DNA from: an uncultured Clostridium sp.
GTDB lineage: Bacteria; Bacillota; Clostridia; Lachnospirales; Lachnospiraceae
DNA: 26,653 nt
NCBI RefSeq assembly: GCF_900547735.1
Contig: NZ_URHZ01000073.1
Coordinates: 1-26,653 of the forward strand
Reading direction: 5' to 3'
Below the pieces are notes generated by a model. That model was not told where the DNA came from. It did no database searches and saw nothing but the letters and a program-made list of their open reading frames with translations. The translations under genes were made by a program, and so were the position numbers. Shown one piece after another: positions 15,177-22,666 of the stretch; position 1 is the first letter of the stretch; each line of letters begins with the position of its first letter.

Positions 15177-16580
15177 ATGACTCACACACTTTATTACAAG
15201 TTCATACTGGGATATCTGCTGTTCGGTTTTCTGGGCTTTGTCACAATTGCGACGGTTTCATCCGACATGACATATGATCATCTGATCGGACAGAAGGCGG
15301 AGGCTCTTTATGACGAGGCGACCATGATTGCCGACAACTGCAGCAAGGTCTACGAGGGCAAACACCTGGACCTGGACGCCACCTACCCCCAGCTGGATGC
15401 GGTAGCCACTTATCTGAAGGCGCGGGTATGGATCCTGGATCACAGCGGCATCATCACCGCCGACAGCAGCCGCAAAGCGATCGGAACCACAATAGAGGGT
15501 TTTGATCCCACCGCACAGGGAAACCGCCTCTATTCCATCGGCCAATATTACGGGATGTTCGACAGCGACGTCCTGTCGGTTCTGGCTCCCGTTACGGGGA
15601 ATATGAATACTTACGGATATGTGGCGGTCCATCTCCCCATCAGCGTGGTAAAGGCGGAGCAGAACGGTTTTCTGAACATTGTATACATTACATCCGCCAT
15701 CATCTTCTGCCTCTCGCTGATCATTTTGCTTGTATTTACGAAAATTGTGTATTTTCCTTTGAAAAAAATCACCTATGCGGCCAACCAGTACGCCGACGGA
15801 AACCTGTCGCACAATATCAAGGTCACCAGCCAGGACGAGATCGGCTATCTGGCCAGCACGCTGAACTATATGTCGAATGAGTTAAACGATATGGAGGAAT
15901 ACCAGAGAAAATTCATCGCCAACGTTTCACATGACTTCCGCTCTCCCCTCACCTCCATCAAGGGATACCTGGAAGCTATCCTGGACGGGACCATTCCTCC
16001 GGAACTCTACAAAAAATACCTGGGCATCATCATCTCGGAGACGGAGCGACTGAACAAACTGACTCAGGGAATGCTGACACTCAACTCCCTGGACAGCAAA
16101 GGCTATTTAAGCCGCACCAACTTCGACATCAACAGGACCGTCAAAGACACGGCGGCCACCTTTGAGGGCACATGCAGCGCAAAAGGCATCACCTTTGACC
16201 TGACCTTCTCGGATTCCATCCAGATGGTTTACGCAGACCTGGGCAAAATCCAGCAGGTTCTCTATAACCTGATTGACAACGCCATCAAATTCAGCCACGA
16301 AGACTCCGTCATCTACATCCAGACCTCCGTGCGCTATGAAAAAGTATTCGTATCCGTCAAGGACACCGGCGTAGGCATCCCGAAAGACAATGTCAAAAAA
16401 ATCTGGGAGCGCTTCTACAAAAGCGACGCCTCCCGTGGTAAAGACAAAAAAGGAACCGGCCTGGGCCTCGCCATAGTCAAGGAAATCATCCAGTCCCACG
16501 GGGAAAATATCGACGTGGTCAGCACCGAGGGCGTAGGCACCGAGTTTATTTTCAGCCTTCCTAAAGCCACTACTCTGTAA
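15177..16580 (+). CDS. Membrane sensor histidine kinase without adjacent response regulator
   Basis: This 467-aa kinase has TM1 at about 8-30, an extracellular sensor region of about 135 residues, TM2 at about 166-190, HAMP at about 190-243, and HisKA with phospho-acceptor His252 in FIANVSHDFRSPLTSIKGYLEAI. The HATPase_c domain has an N box NLIDNAIKFS (364-373), G1 DTGVGI (396-401), F box and G2 GTGLGL (427-432). All catalytic motifs are intact, so it should be active. It is a PhoR/VicK-like class enzyme whose sensor looks like a short single-Cache/PAS-type fold (VWILDHSGIITADSS, tentative). GGAGG precedes ATG 15177. No response regulator is encoded anywhere in the window; the partner must be elsewhere. 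Confidence 0.94.
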   Translation: MTHTLYYKFILGYLLFGFLGFVTIATVSSDMTYDHLIGQKAEALYDEATMIADNCSKVYEGKHLDLDATYPQLDAVATYLKARVWILDHSGIITADSSRKAIGTTIEGFDPTAQGNRLYSIGQYYGMFDSDVLSVLAPVTGNMNTYGYVAVHLPISVVKAEQNGFLNIVYITSAIIFCLSLIILLVFTKIVYFPLKKITYAANQYADGNLSHNIKVTSQDEIGYLASTLNYMSNELNDMEEYQRKFIANVSHDFRSPLTSIKGYLEAILDGTIPPELYKKYLGIIISETERLNKLTQGMLTLNSLDSKGYLSRTNFDINRTVKDTAATFEGTCSAKGITFDLTFSDSIQMVYADLGKIQQVLYNLIDNAIKFSHEDSVIYIQTSVRYEKVFVSVKDTGVGIPKDNVKKIWERFYKSDASRGKDKKGTGLGLAIVKEIIQSHGENIDVVSTEGVGTEFIFSLPKATTL

Positions 16581-16625
16581 TCAGATGAGAAATTGTACGC
16601 TCCACGGACGGGCTTCTTCAACAAT

Positions 16626-16661
16626 GAAAAGCACGCTTCGCGAACTTTTCATTGCCACTCA
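16626..16661 (+). repeat. 36-bp REP-like hairpin repeat, copy 2
   Basis: This sequence is identical to 4016-4051. It lies between the histidine kinase stop and the terminator, again in the same orientation as the upstream gene. Confidence 0.8.
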
Positions 16662-16672
16662 TCAGAAAAAGC

Positions 16673-16718
16673 GGCCGGAAATTATGCATTAATACTCATA
16701 ATTTCCGGCCGTTTTTTT
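16673..16718 (+). terminator. Rho-independent terminator after the histidine kinase
   Basis: GGCCGGAAATTATG (16673-16686) pairs perfectly with CATAATTTCCGGCC (16697-16710) and is followed by GTTTTTTT. It ends the lysR-kinase transcript. Confidence 0.95.
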
Positions 16719-16739
16719 GATTTTAGGTTGCCGCCTGGA

Positions 16740-16861
16740 CTTATTTCCGCCGGGCTTATTGCTGTCCGAGCTTATTTCTGTCCCGCTTATTGACGCGCAA
16801 ATTTATTTCTGCCCGCTTATCACCACACGGGCTTATTTCTGCTCCGCTTATCACTGCCTGC
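16740..16861. repeat. Degenerate tandem array, 8 units of about 15-16 bp
   Basis: CTTATT-type starts occur at 16740, 16755, 16771, 16786, 16802 (TTTATT), 16816, 16832 and 16847. The consensus is CTTATTTCTGYCCG. Odd units are more alike than even units, giving a higher-order period of about 31 bp. The period is not a multiple of three, so this is not a coding repeat. It fills the gap between the kinase terminator and the end of the converging alcohol dehydrogenase gene. Function unknown. Confidence 0.7.
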
Positions 16862-16888
16862 CCGCCCTGCAGCCGGGTATTCTCCTCC

Positions 16889-18073
16889 CTATAAAGCCAG
16901 TTTATAGATATTCACTACATCCTCCGCCGAAATTGCAAATGCAAAACCGGTTTTATGGCCTTCCAGCGGATAATCAATCCTGGCCGCCATCCTGCGGAGT
17001 GTGGCCTCAGACGTATCACCGTCCACAAATTCCCGGATCGTCCGCGGCATGCCGATGGACTGGAACCATTCCGAAAGGGCGTCGATTCCGGCCAGAGCGG
17101 TGCGCTCCGGGCAGTCAAAATCATACTCTATACCGAACAGCTCCACCGCCAGCTTGGCAAAAAGATTCACATTCCGTTTATACACATAGCGCATCCATAC
17201 CGGCGTGATAATCGCCAGGCCCAGGCCGTGCGGAACATTCCACTCCGTGCTCATCTCGTGTTCCATCAGATGGCAGGCCCAGTCTCCCACCAGACCGATC
17301 CTGAGCAGTCCGCTGATGGCAAAAGGCGCTGTCGCGGCCAGTGCGCTGCGTGCCGCATAATTGTCCGGTTCCCGAACGGCGATCGGCGCATTTTTAAGCA
17401 CCGTCTTCATCCCTGCAATCAGGAACTGGTGGTTCATGTATACATCGGGCGTCGCCGTGCAGAAATTTTCCACCAGATGGGACATGATGTCCGAGGCGCC
17501 GGACGCGGTCTGCATCGGCGGAACGCTGTAGGTCAGTTCCGGATTCAGGATACAGAATGCCGGGCGCACTAACGGGTTATCGTCAATGGAGAGTTTTAAC
17601 TGTGTCTTCTCGTTCGTTACCACCGAGGCACAGCTGCATTCGCTTCCCGTTCCCGAGAAGGTGGAAATGACGCCCAGGGTCAGCACCTTTTCCGGCGTTA
17701 CCACCATCCGGTACATATCCCACACATCCCCGTCATAAGGCACGCCGCAGGCGATCCCCTTGGCGCTGTCGATGACGGAGCCGCCGCCTACGGCCAGAAC
17801 GCAGTCACACTTTTCCTTCCGGCACAGTTCAATTCCCTCATATACCTTGGAAAGTCTGGGGTTAGGAACAACGCCGCCCAGCTCCGCAAATTCCATACCT
17901 GCTTCCGTCAGATACCCTTTTACTTTTTCAATCAGCGGCTGTACAAACGGCTCGCCCGAATGGTGAATCAGGGCCTTTGTCCCGCCGAAGCTTTTAAGCA
18001 GTTCGCCGCATCTTGCCTCCGTGCCGCGGCCAAAAATCATATCTGGAATATTCTTAAGTTCAAAATTGATCAT
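16889..18073 (-). CDS. Iron-containing alcohol dehydrogenase, copy 1
   Basis: This 394-aa group III Fe-ADH (butanol dehydrogenase/YqhD-like branch) reduces aldehydes or oxidises alcohols with NAD(P)H. The nucleotide-binding loop is VGGGSVIDSAKGIA (95-108) after GVVPNPRLSKVYEGIELCR. The metal ligands should be Asp195, His199 (ASGASDIMSHLVENF), His272 (HLMEHEMS) and His282 (NVPHGLGLAI). All are present, so the enzyme is probably active. It is the third gene of the symporter-ADH-ADH unit, 24 bp after its paralogue; the two share most motifs and clearly arose by tandem duplication. The physiological direction and substrate are unknown. Confidence 0.94.
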   Translation of the reverse strand: MINFELKNIPDMIFGRGTEARCGELLKSFGGTKALIHHSGEPFVQPLIEKVKGYLTEAGMEFAELGGVVPNPRLSKVYEGIELCRKEKCDCVLAVGGGSVIDSAKGIACGVPYDGDVWDMYRMVVTPEKVLTLGVISTFSGTGSECSCASVVTNEKTQLKLSIDDNPLVRPAFCILNPELTYSVPPMQTASGASDIMSHLVENFCTATPDVYMNHQFLIAGMKTVLKNAPIAVREPDNYAARSALAATAPFAISGLLRIGLVGDWACHLMEHEMSTEWNVPHGLGLAIITPVWMRYVYKRNVNLFAKLAVELFGIEYDFDCPERTALAGIDALSEWFQSIGMPRTIREFVDGDTSEATLRRMAARIDYPLEGHKTGFAFAISAEDVVNIYKLAL

Positions 18074-18097
18074 CGCAGTGTCCTCCTTTCAGCCGGA

Positions 18098-19297
18098 CTA
18101 AACAGACTGCTTGAGGATAGTAAAGAAATCTTCCTCGCGCATCGGGTGCAGATCTCCCGCCACATCAGTTCCATAGTAAAAAATACGTTTGCACACCTTG
18201 TGCAGGATCTCATCCGTCATCTGTTCTTCCTTTATTCCCAGCCCGCGCAGGTTTTTCGGAAGTCCCAGTTTATTGTGGAAGAAATCGGCCAGCGCTTCAA
18301 TTCCCGCCAGCGCCGTCTGTTCCGGTTCGTCCGCATTATAAGGAATGTTAAACACATTAGTCGCAAATTTTAAGAACAGCTCCATGTGTTCTTTGTAGAT
18401 ATATCTCATCCAGTGCGGTGTGATGATTGCCAGCCCTGCGCCGTGTGGAATGTCCCACTCGCCGCTCATCTCATGTTCCAGGGCATGGCAGTTCCAGTCA
18501 CCGTGACGGCCGAATTTCATATATCCGTTTATCGCATAGCCGCTCAGGAGCATCAGCGCCCCCCTGGCCTCATAATTCCCCGGATCCTCAAGGCAGACAG
18601 GGCCGAACTTGATTGCCGTCTTCAGTCCGCTGATACAGAAATAATCGGAAAAATCGTTGTCCGGATCCGCCGAAAAGAAGTTTTCACAGATGTGTGACAC
18701 GATATCCGCCGTCCCCGAAGCCGTCTGAAACGGGGGCGCCGTAAAGGTAAGCGTCGGATCCAGGATGGCAAATTTAGGCCGGATCATGATGTTGTCGTTG
18801 TTATCCTCCACACCGCGTTTTAACTGTTCGTCTTCCTTGGTAATCACCGTTCCCGTGGTGCATTCGCTTCCGGTAGCCGCAAAGGTGGAAATCACGCCGA
18901 CCGGCAGACATGCTTTATGGACCGCTTTCATCGTAAAAAAGTCCCAGACATCTCCATCATACGGCACGCCGAGGGCGATCGCCTTGGAGCTGTCAATCAC
19001 CGAGCCTCCGCCTATCGCCAGGACAAAATCCACTTTTTCCCTTCGGCACAGCTCTATTCCTTCATAAACCTTATCCAGCCTGGGATTCGGCACAACTCCG
19101 CCCAAATCCACATATTCCAGTCCGGCCGCATCCAGATACCCTTTTACCGTCTCGATCAGAGGCTGGACAAAGGGTTCACTCACATGGTGGACCAGCACGC
19201 GGGAACCGCCGTTTTCCCTAATCAGAGCGCCCACCTTGGCTATCTCACCTTTTCCGTAGATAAGGTCCGTATTACCACGCAATACCAGATTAATCAT
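18098..19297 (-). CDS. Iron-containing alcohol dehydrogenase, copy 2
   Basis: This 399-aa paralogue of the next gene downstream shares almost the same N-terminal half (EPFVQPLIETVKGYLDAAGLEYVDLGGVVPNPRLDKVYEGIELCRREK). The cofactor loop is IGGGSVIDSSKAIA (95-108). The metal ligands are Asp198 and His202 (ASGTADIVSHICENF), His275 (ALEHEMS) and His285 (DIPHGAGLAI). A small insertion, EDNNDNI near 164-170, distinguishes it from copy 1. It starts 15 bp after the symporter stop, so it is in the same operon. Having two intact copies suggests different substrate preference or opposite redox roles. Confidence 0.94.
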   Translation of the reverse strand: MINLVLRGNTDLIYGKGEIAKVGALIRENGGSRVLVHHVSEPFVQPLIETVKGYLDAAGLEYVDLGGVVPNPRLDKVYEGIELCRREKVDFVLAIGGGSVIDSSKAIALGVPYDGDVWDFFTMKAVHKACLPVGVISTFAATGSECTTGTVITKEDEQLKRGVEDNNDNIMIRPKFAILDPTLTFTAPPFQTASGTADIVSHICENFFSADPDNDFSDYFCISGLKTAIKFGPVCLEDPGNYEARGALMLLSGYAINGYMKFGRHGDWNCHALEHEMSGEWDIPHGAGLAIITPHWMRYIYKEHMELFLKFATNVFNIPYNADEPEQTALAGIEALADFFHNKLGLPKNLRGLGIKEEQMTDEILHKVCKRIFYYGTDVAGDLHPMREEDFFTILKQSV

Positions 19298-19312
19298 ATT
19301 CTTCTCTCCTTT

Positions 19313-20695
19313 TTATTCTATTAACTGTTTCTGTGTCATCATGCTGACTGCGGCAAAGGCAATCAGAGACGGGATAAATACCGTAATGGTGGAATAAGGC
19401 AGTGCAAAAATACCCAGAAGTTCCAGCAGCTCAAACCCTACTCCGACCACAGAACTGGCAACCGCGCCCGACGGCGTTCCCTTTTTCCAGAGGATTCCTC
19501 CAAGAAACGGAATCAGGCAGGCCGCGCAGAGGAACATATATGTATTGGAAAGCACGCTTACGATCGAGCCAAAGCTCAGCGCAATCACAATTCCAATCAC
19601 GGTTACCCCGATATTCAATCCCAGCGTCATCTTCGACAGCTTTTCAGGGGTGGCGTCACGGTCGATATATCCCTTGTAAATGTCATTTAAGAGCACGGCC
19701 GAAAATGCAATCAGAGCGCTGTCGATTGTGGACATTACCGCCGCGACAACCGCCGTCACAATCAGAGCGGCCGCAACAGGCGGCAGGATATTCATGACCA
19801 CGGAAAAGAATGCGTCGTTGCCTGTGGCTCCAAACTTGACCGCTCCATACATACCCACGAATGTGGGAGCAATGCTCAGAGGAATGATCACGACGGCGGC
19901 CAGCAGATGGGCGATTTTAGAAGTCCCGGCGCTCTTTGCGGAGTTGACCCTCTGGAACGTGCACTGATCCGTAAAAATACTGAGCGCAACCGGGATAATG
20001 AGCAGCATCATCGTTGCAGCGTCATATCCTCCGGTAAACCTGGTAAATGTCTCCGGCACCGCGCCGGAGGCCACGGCCTCCCTGATCAGATCCATAGCCC
20101 CGATCGACATCAGCACGGCCACGCTGACAATCAGTCCGGCGGCAATGACAAGTGTCTGGACAACCGATGTGGCAAATGCTCCCCACAGGCCCGAAATCTG
20201 TGAGTAGAGCAGAACAACGACGGCGATTACGATGACACCGGCGGTTCCGTTCAGTCCCAGGGCAATGAACAGAGCCTTGCCCGCCATGAGCTGAGCCCCC
20301 AGGATTCCCAGGTAGGAAAGAACGGTGGCCACGTTGTAAACTTGTGCGGGAATCTCGCTCTTATAACGTTTGCGTAGATAGTCAGCCAGCGTCAGGTAAC
20401 CTCCGCGGTACATAAAGTTGCTGATGCAGAACGCCAGAATCACATAGGAAAGTGCACAGCCGAAACCATAGGCAGCCCCGCTGAACCCGACGGCGGCGCC
20501 CTCCCCGGCTCCTCCGACAACCAGGCCGTTTCCGATATGCGCCCCGATGGCTCCGCCCATGATGAGCAGAATTCCGCCCGAGCGCCCCATATTAAGATAG
20601 GAATCAAAATTGCTCGCATGTTTTTTCCCCATCCAGCTGATGACAATCATACTGATAAAATAAATAGCCATAACTATTACAATCGTAGTGATCAA
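19313..20695 (-). CDS. Sodium:solute symporter (SSS family), copy 2
   Basis: The protein is 460 aa if translation begins at TTG 20695. I chose this start because AGGAGG lies 6 bases upstream; an in-frame ATG at 20743 would add 16 charged residues and falls inside a hairpin. Family landmarks are FDSYLNMGRSGGILLIMGGAIGAHIGNGLVVGG, SGLWGAFATSVVQTLVIAAG and AAVMSTIDSALIAFSAVLLNDIYKGYI with Na2-site residues. It is similar in layout to the symporter at 8604-9980. As the first gene of the symporter-ADH-ADH operon, it likely imports an alcohol, aldehyde or acid precursor for those enzymes. The substrate is unknown. Confidence 0.92.
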   Translation of the reverse strand: MITTIVIVMAIYFISMIVISWMGKKHASNFDSYLNMGRSGGILLIMGGAIGAHIGNGLVVGGAGEGAAVGFSGAAYGFGCALSYVILAFCISNFMYRGGYLTLADYLRKRYKSEIPAQVYNVATVLSYLGILGAQLMAGKALFIALGLNGTAGVIVIAVVVLLYSQISGLWGAFATSVVQTLVIAAGLIVSVAVLMSIGAMDLIREAVASGAVPETFTRFTGGYDAATMMLLIIPVALSIFTDQCTFQRVNSAKSAGTSKIAHLLAAVVIIPLSIAPTFVGMYGAVKFGATGNDAFFSVVMNILPPVAAALIVTAVVAAVMSTIDSALIAFSAVLLNDIYKGYIDRDATPEKLSKMTLGLNIGVTVIGIVIALSFGSIVSVLSNTYMFLCAACLIPFLGGILWKKGTPSGAVASSVVGVGFELLELLGIFALPYSTITVFIPSLIAFAAVSMMTQKQLIE

Positions 20696-20716
20696 AGTAC
20701 TCCTCCTCTCCCGGAA

Positions 20717-20859
20717 GCCGATTTCCGCACGGCGGTTCCCCAACCGCTTTTTCGGCAGAAATCAGCATTCCCAACCCTCGTTTAACCTATTTTTGCGTAC
20801 AAAAATCCCACCGCCCGCCGCCTGATTCGGCGGCAGCGGCTTTCCGGTTCCCCAACCGG
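20717..20859 (-). promoter_or_regulatory. Leader with two matching GGGG-loop hairpins before symporter 2
   Basis: GCGGTT-CCCC-AACCGC-type hairpins lie at 20732-20747 and 20844-20859; both share the 14-base core CGGTTCCCCAACCG, so the RNA made from the minus strand has GGGG loops. The first is nested in a longer stem (20717-20766) ending just before the AGGAGG site. A separate GCCGCC/GGCGGC hairpin (20817-20834) lies between them. No convincing sigma-A promoter is visible, so the leader may be entered by readthrough from the aldehyde dehydrogenase gene. Confidence 0.45.
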
Positions 20860-20946
20860 TGGATGATTTATATTTTTACTGTTATGAATTGTGCAGGATC
20901 CATGCTGTGATTGATGTGGAAACTATGAATGATGTGGATGGTGTAA

Positions 20947-22380
20947 TTACGGAATCAGTGAAATACGTTTCAAATCAAAGTACTCTTCCATGCTCCAGCG
21001 CGATTGATCGCATCCAAGTCCCGACTGTTTGATTCCAATGTGAGGTGTGTGCGGGCCTCCGCCTGCTCCGTTAATATAAACGTCGCCCGACTCCAGGACT
21101 TCAAACGCTTTGGCGATATCGCGGGCGTCATGGCCGTAGAAATAAGATGCCAATCCATATTCGGTGTCAATCGCCTTTGCCAGGGCGTCATCCAGCTCTT
21201 TAAACGGCTGTACGCTGATAATCGGCCCGAAAATTTCCTCTTTGCAGACTCTCATCTCCTCGCGGACATCGCGTAAAAGAGCCGGTGTGATGTAGTTGCC
21301 GTCCTGTTTCTCCTCCGGAACCGCGCCTCCGCATACCAGTGTGGCGCCTCCGGCTACCGCTTCGTCGATCAGCTCCAGCATGCGGTCTCTTGCACTGCGG
21401 CTGATCATCGGCCCCATCACATAACCTTCGTCGTGCTTGCAGCCCAGTTTTACCTCTTTCAGGCCCTCTTCCACTTTTTTGAGAAACTCTTCGTATATAT
21501 CCTCATGTACATAAATACGGTTATAGTTGGTACAGATTTGTCCCGCATTTGAAACCTTCATACCGATTGTATTTGCCACAACATAGTCCACATCGCTGTC
21601 CGGCATAACAATGACAGGGGCGTTTCCTCCCAGTTCCAGTGAAAAACGCTTAATGGAGGTAGACGATGCCTCGGCCATGGCGCGGCGGCCTGTTTCGCAG
21701 GAGCCAATCAAAGTAATCATTCTCGGGATTCTGCTCGTATTTAATACCCTGGCAACCGTACTCGGCGGGCCGCTGACAAAGTTAATTACACCGGCCGGAA
21801 GGCCTATCTTCTCGCAGATGGTTCCGATATAAAGCGTGGACAGCGGTGTGTCGCTGGCCGGTTTGACAATCAGGGGATCTCCCGCCACCATGGCCGGACC
21901 AATCTTTAATGCCATCATCGCAACAGGATAATTCCAGGCAATGTGAGCCACGACAACTCCCATGGGACGGCGCTCTATGGCATGATACAGTTCACCGTAG
22001 GATTTATTCGGGGAATAAACGGTGGTTCCGTCCATCCTCTTTCCCTCTTCGGCATAATACTGGATAAATTCATCAAACATAACGAGATCATCCATGGCCG
22101 TTGCATACGGTTTGCCTGATTCCACCGACAGAATCTCGGCAATTGCTTCCTTCTCGGCCATGATTGCGCTGTTCAGTTTTAAAAGCCACTCAACCCTGGT
22201 CCCCACCGGAGTTTTCGCCCACGGTTTAAATGCCGCCTGGGCCGCCTCAAGCGCTTCTTCACACTGCTTTTCAGATGCGGTTGCCAGTTCCGTGATAACC
22301 GTGTTGTCGGACGGATCGAGTATCCTGACAATTTCGCCCTGACCGTCGACCAGTTTTCCATTAATATACTGTTTGTACAT
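20947..22380 (-). CDS. Aldehyde dehydrogenase family protein (AldA/SSADH-like)
   Basis: This 477-aa NAD(P)-dependent enzyme oxidises an aldehyde to the acid. The active-site Cys is Cys283 (NAGQICTN) and the general base is Glu249 (FSLELGGNAP). The oxyanion Asn150 (AWNYP) and cofactor residues IVKPASDTPL (171-180) and IGSCETG (225-231) are present. The C-terminal SGDVYINGAGGGPHTPHIGIKQSGLGCDQSRWSMEEYFDLKRI resembles lactaldehyde and succinate-semialdehyde dehydrogenases. AAAGGAG precedes ATG 22380. It has its own promoter (-10 TATAAT at 22446-22451) next to a repeated TTGGTTGTTCA motif. With the alcohol dehydrogenases downstream it would complete an alcohol-aldehyde-acid route. Confidence 0.94.
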   Translation of the reverse strand: MYKQYINGKLVDGQGEIVRILDPSDNTVITELATASEKQCEEALEAAQAAFKPWAKTPVGTRVEWLLKLNSAIMAEKEAIAEILSVESGKPYATAMDDLVMFDEFIQYYAEEGKRMDGTTVYSPNKSYGELYHAIERRPMGVVVAHIAWNYPVAMMALKIGPAMVAGDPLIVKPASDTPLSTLYIGTICEKIGLPAGVINFVSGPPSTVARVLNTSRIPRMITLIGSCETGRRAMAEASSTSIKRFSLELGGNAPVIVMPDSDVDYVVANTIGMKVSNAGQICTNYNRIYVHEDIYEEFLKKVEEGLKEVKLGCKHDEGYVMGPMISRSARDRMLELIDEAVAGGATLVCGGAVPEEKQDGNYITPALLRDVREEMRVCKEEIFGPIISVQPFKELDDALAKAIDTEYGLASYFYGHDARDIAKAFEVLESGDVYINGAGGGPHTPHIGIKQSGLGCDQSRWSMEEYFDLKRISLIP

Positions 22381-22420
22381 CCTTGTCCATCTCCTTTATA
22401 TTCATTTTATTTGTGTTCTT

Positions 22421-22451
22421 TTGGTTGTTCAGATTGGTTGTTCACATTATA
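22421..22451 (-). promoter_or_regulatory. Aldehyde dehydrogenase promoter with direct-repeat operator candidate
   Basis: The minus-strand -10 is TATAAT (22446-22451), with only weak -35 choices. Just downstream the motif TTGGTTGTTCA (plus-strand reading) occurs twice in tandem at 22421-22431 and 22434-22444, with a 13-bp period. Repeats covering the start site suggest a repressor site. Confidence 0.55.
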
Positions 22452-22513
22452 TCATAAATTCCCGTCTGCAAATATACGCCGGCTTCATGCCTTTACTTTG
22501 CATCTTTTATATA

Positions 22514-22665
22514 GTTACTGTTCACACCGCATTGCGCTGTGAACAATAACACGCTTCGCGATGCACAGAAACGGCAAAAAGCACCGTTTCGCGCCGTGTA
22601 ACTCGGGATTTTCACGCAAGATACGCGTGAAAACGCCTCGCGGAACATTACCTGTGAATAGTAAC
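22514..22665. mobile_element. 152-bp MITE-like element, copy B, with 8-bp target duplication
   Basis: Terminal inverted repeats GTTACTGTTCAC (22514-22525) and GTGAATAGTAAC (22654-22665) have one mismatch. They are bracketed by perfect direct repeats TTTATATA (22506-22513 and 22666-22673). Its two end regions match copy A (7276-7487) in reverse orientation, including TTTTTGCCGTTTCTGTGCAT; the middle is shorter and different. The right target duplication contains the stop codon of the CaiB-family gene (22667-22669), which remains functional. Confidence 0.88.
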
Positions 22666-22666
22666 T

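Noticed and set aside
16740..16861. Possible CRISPR array
   Set aside because: Units are only about 15 bp, degenerate and have no unique spacers; no cas gene is present.
16717..17208. Plus-strand open frame with repeated YFC/LIS-like residues
   Set aside because: The repetition comes from the 15/31-bp DNA array, whose period is not a multiple of three, and the rest is antisense to the alcohol dehydrogenase gene.
20905..20942. Two TGATGTGGA direct repeats downstream of the aldehyde dehydrogenase stop
   Set aside because: Short, low-complexity and without promoter elements nearby; probably chance.
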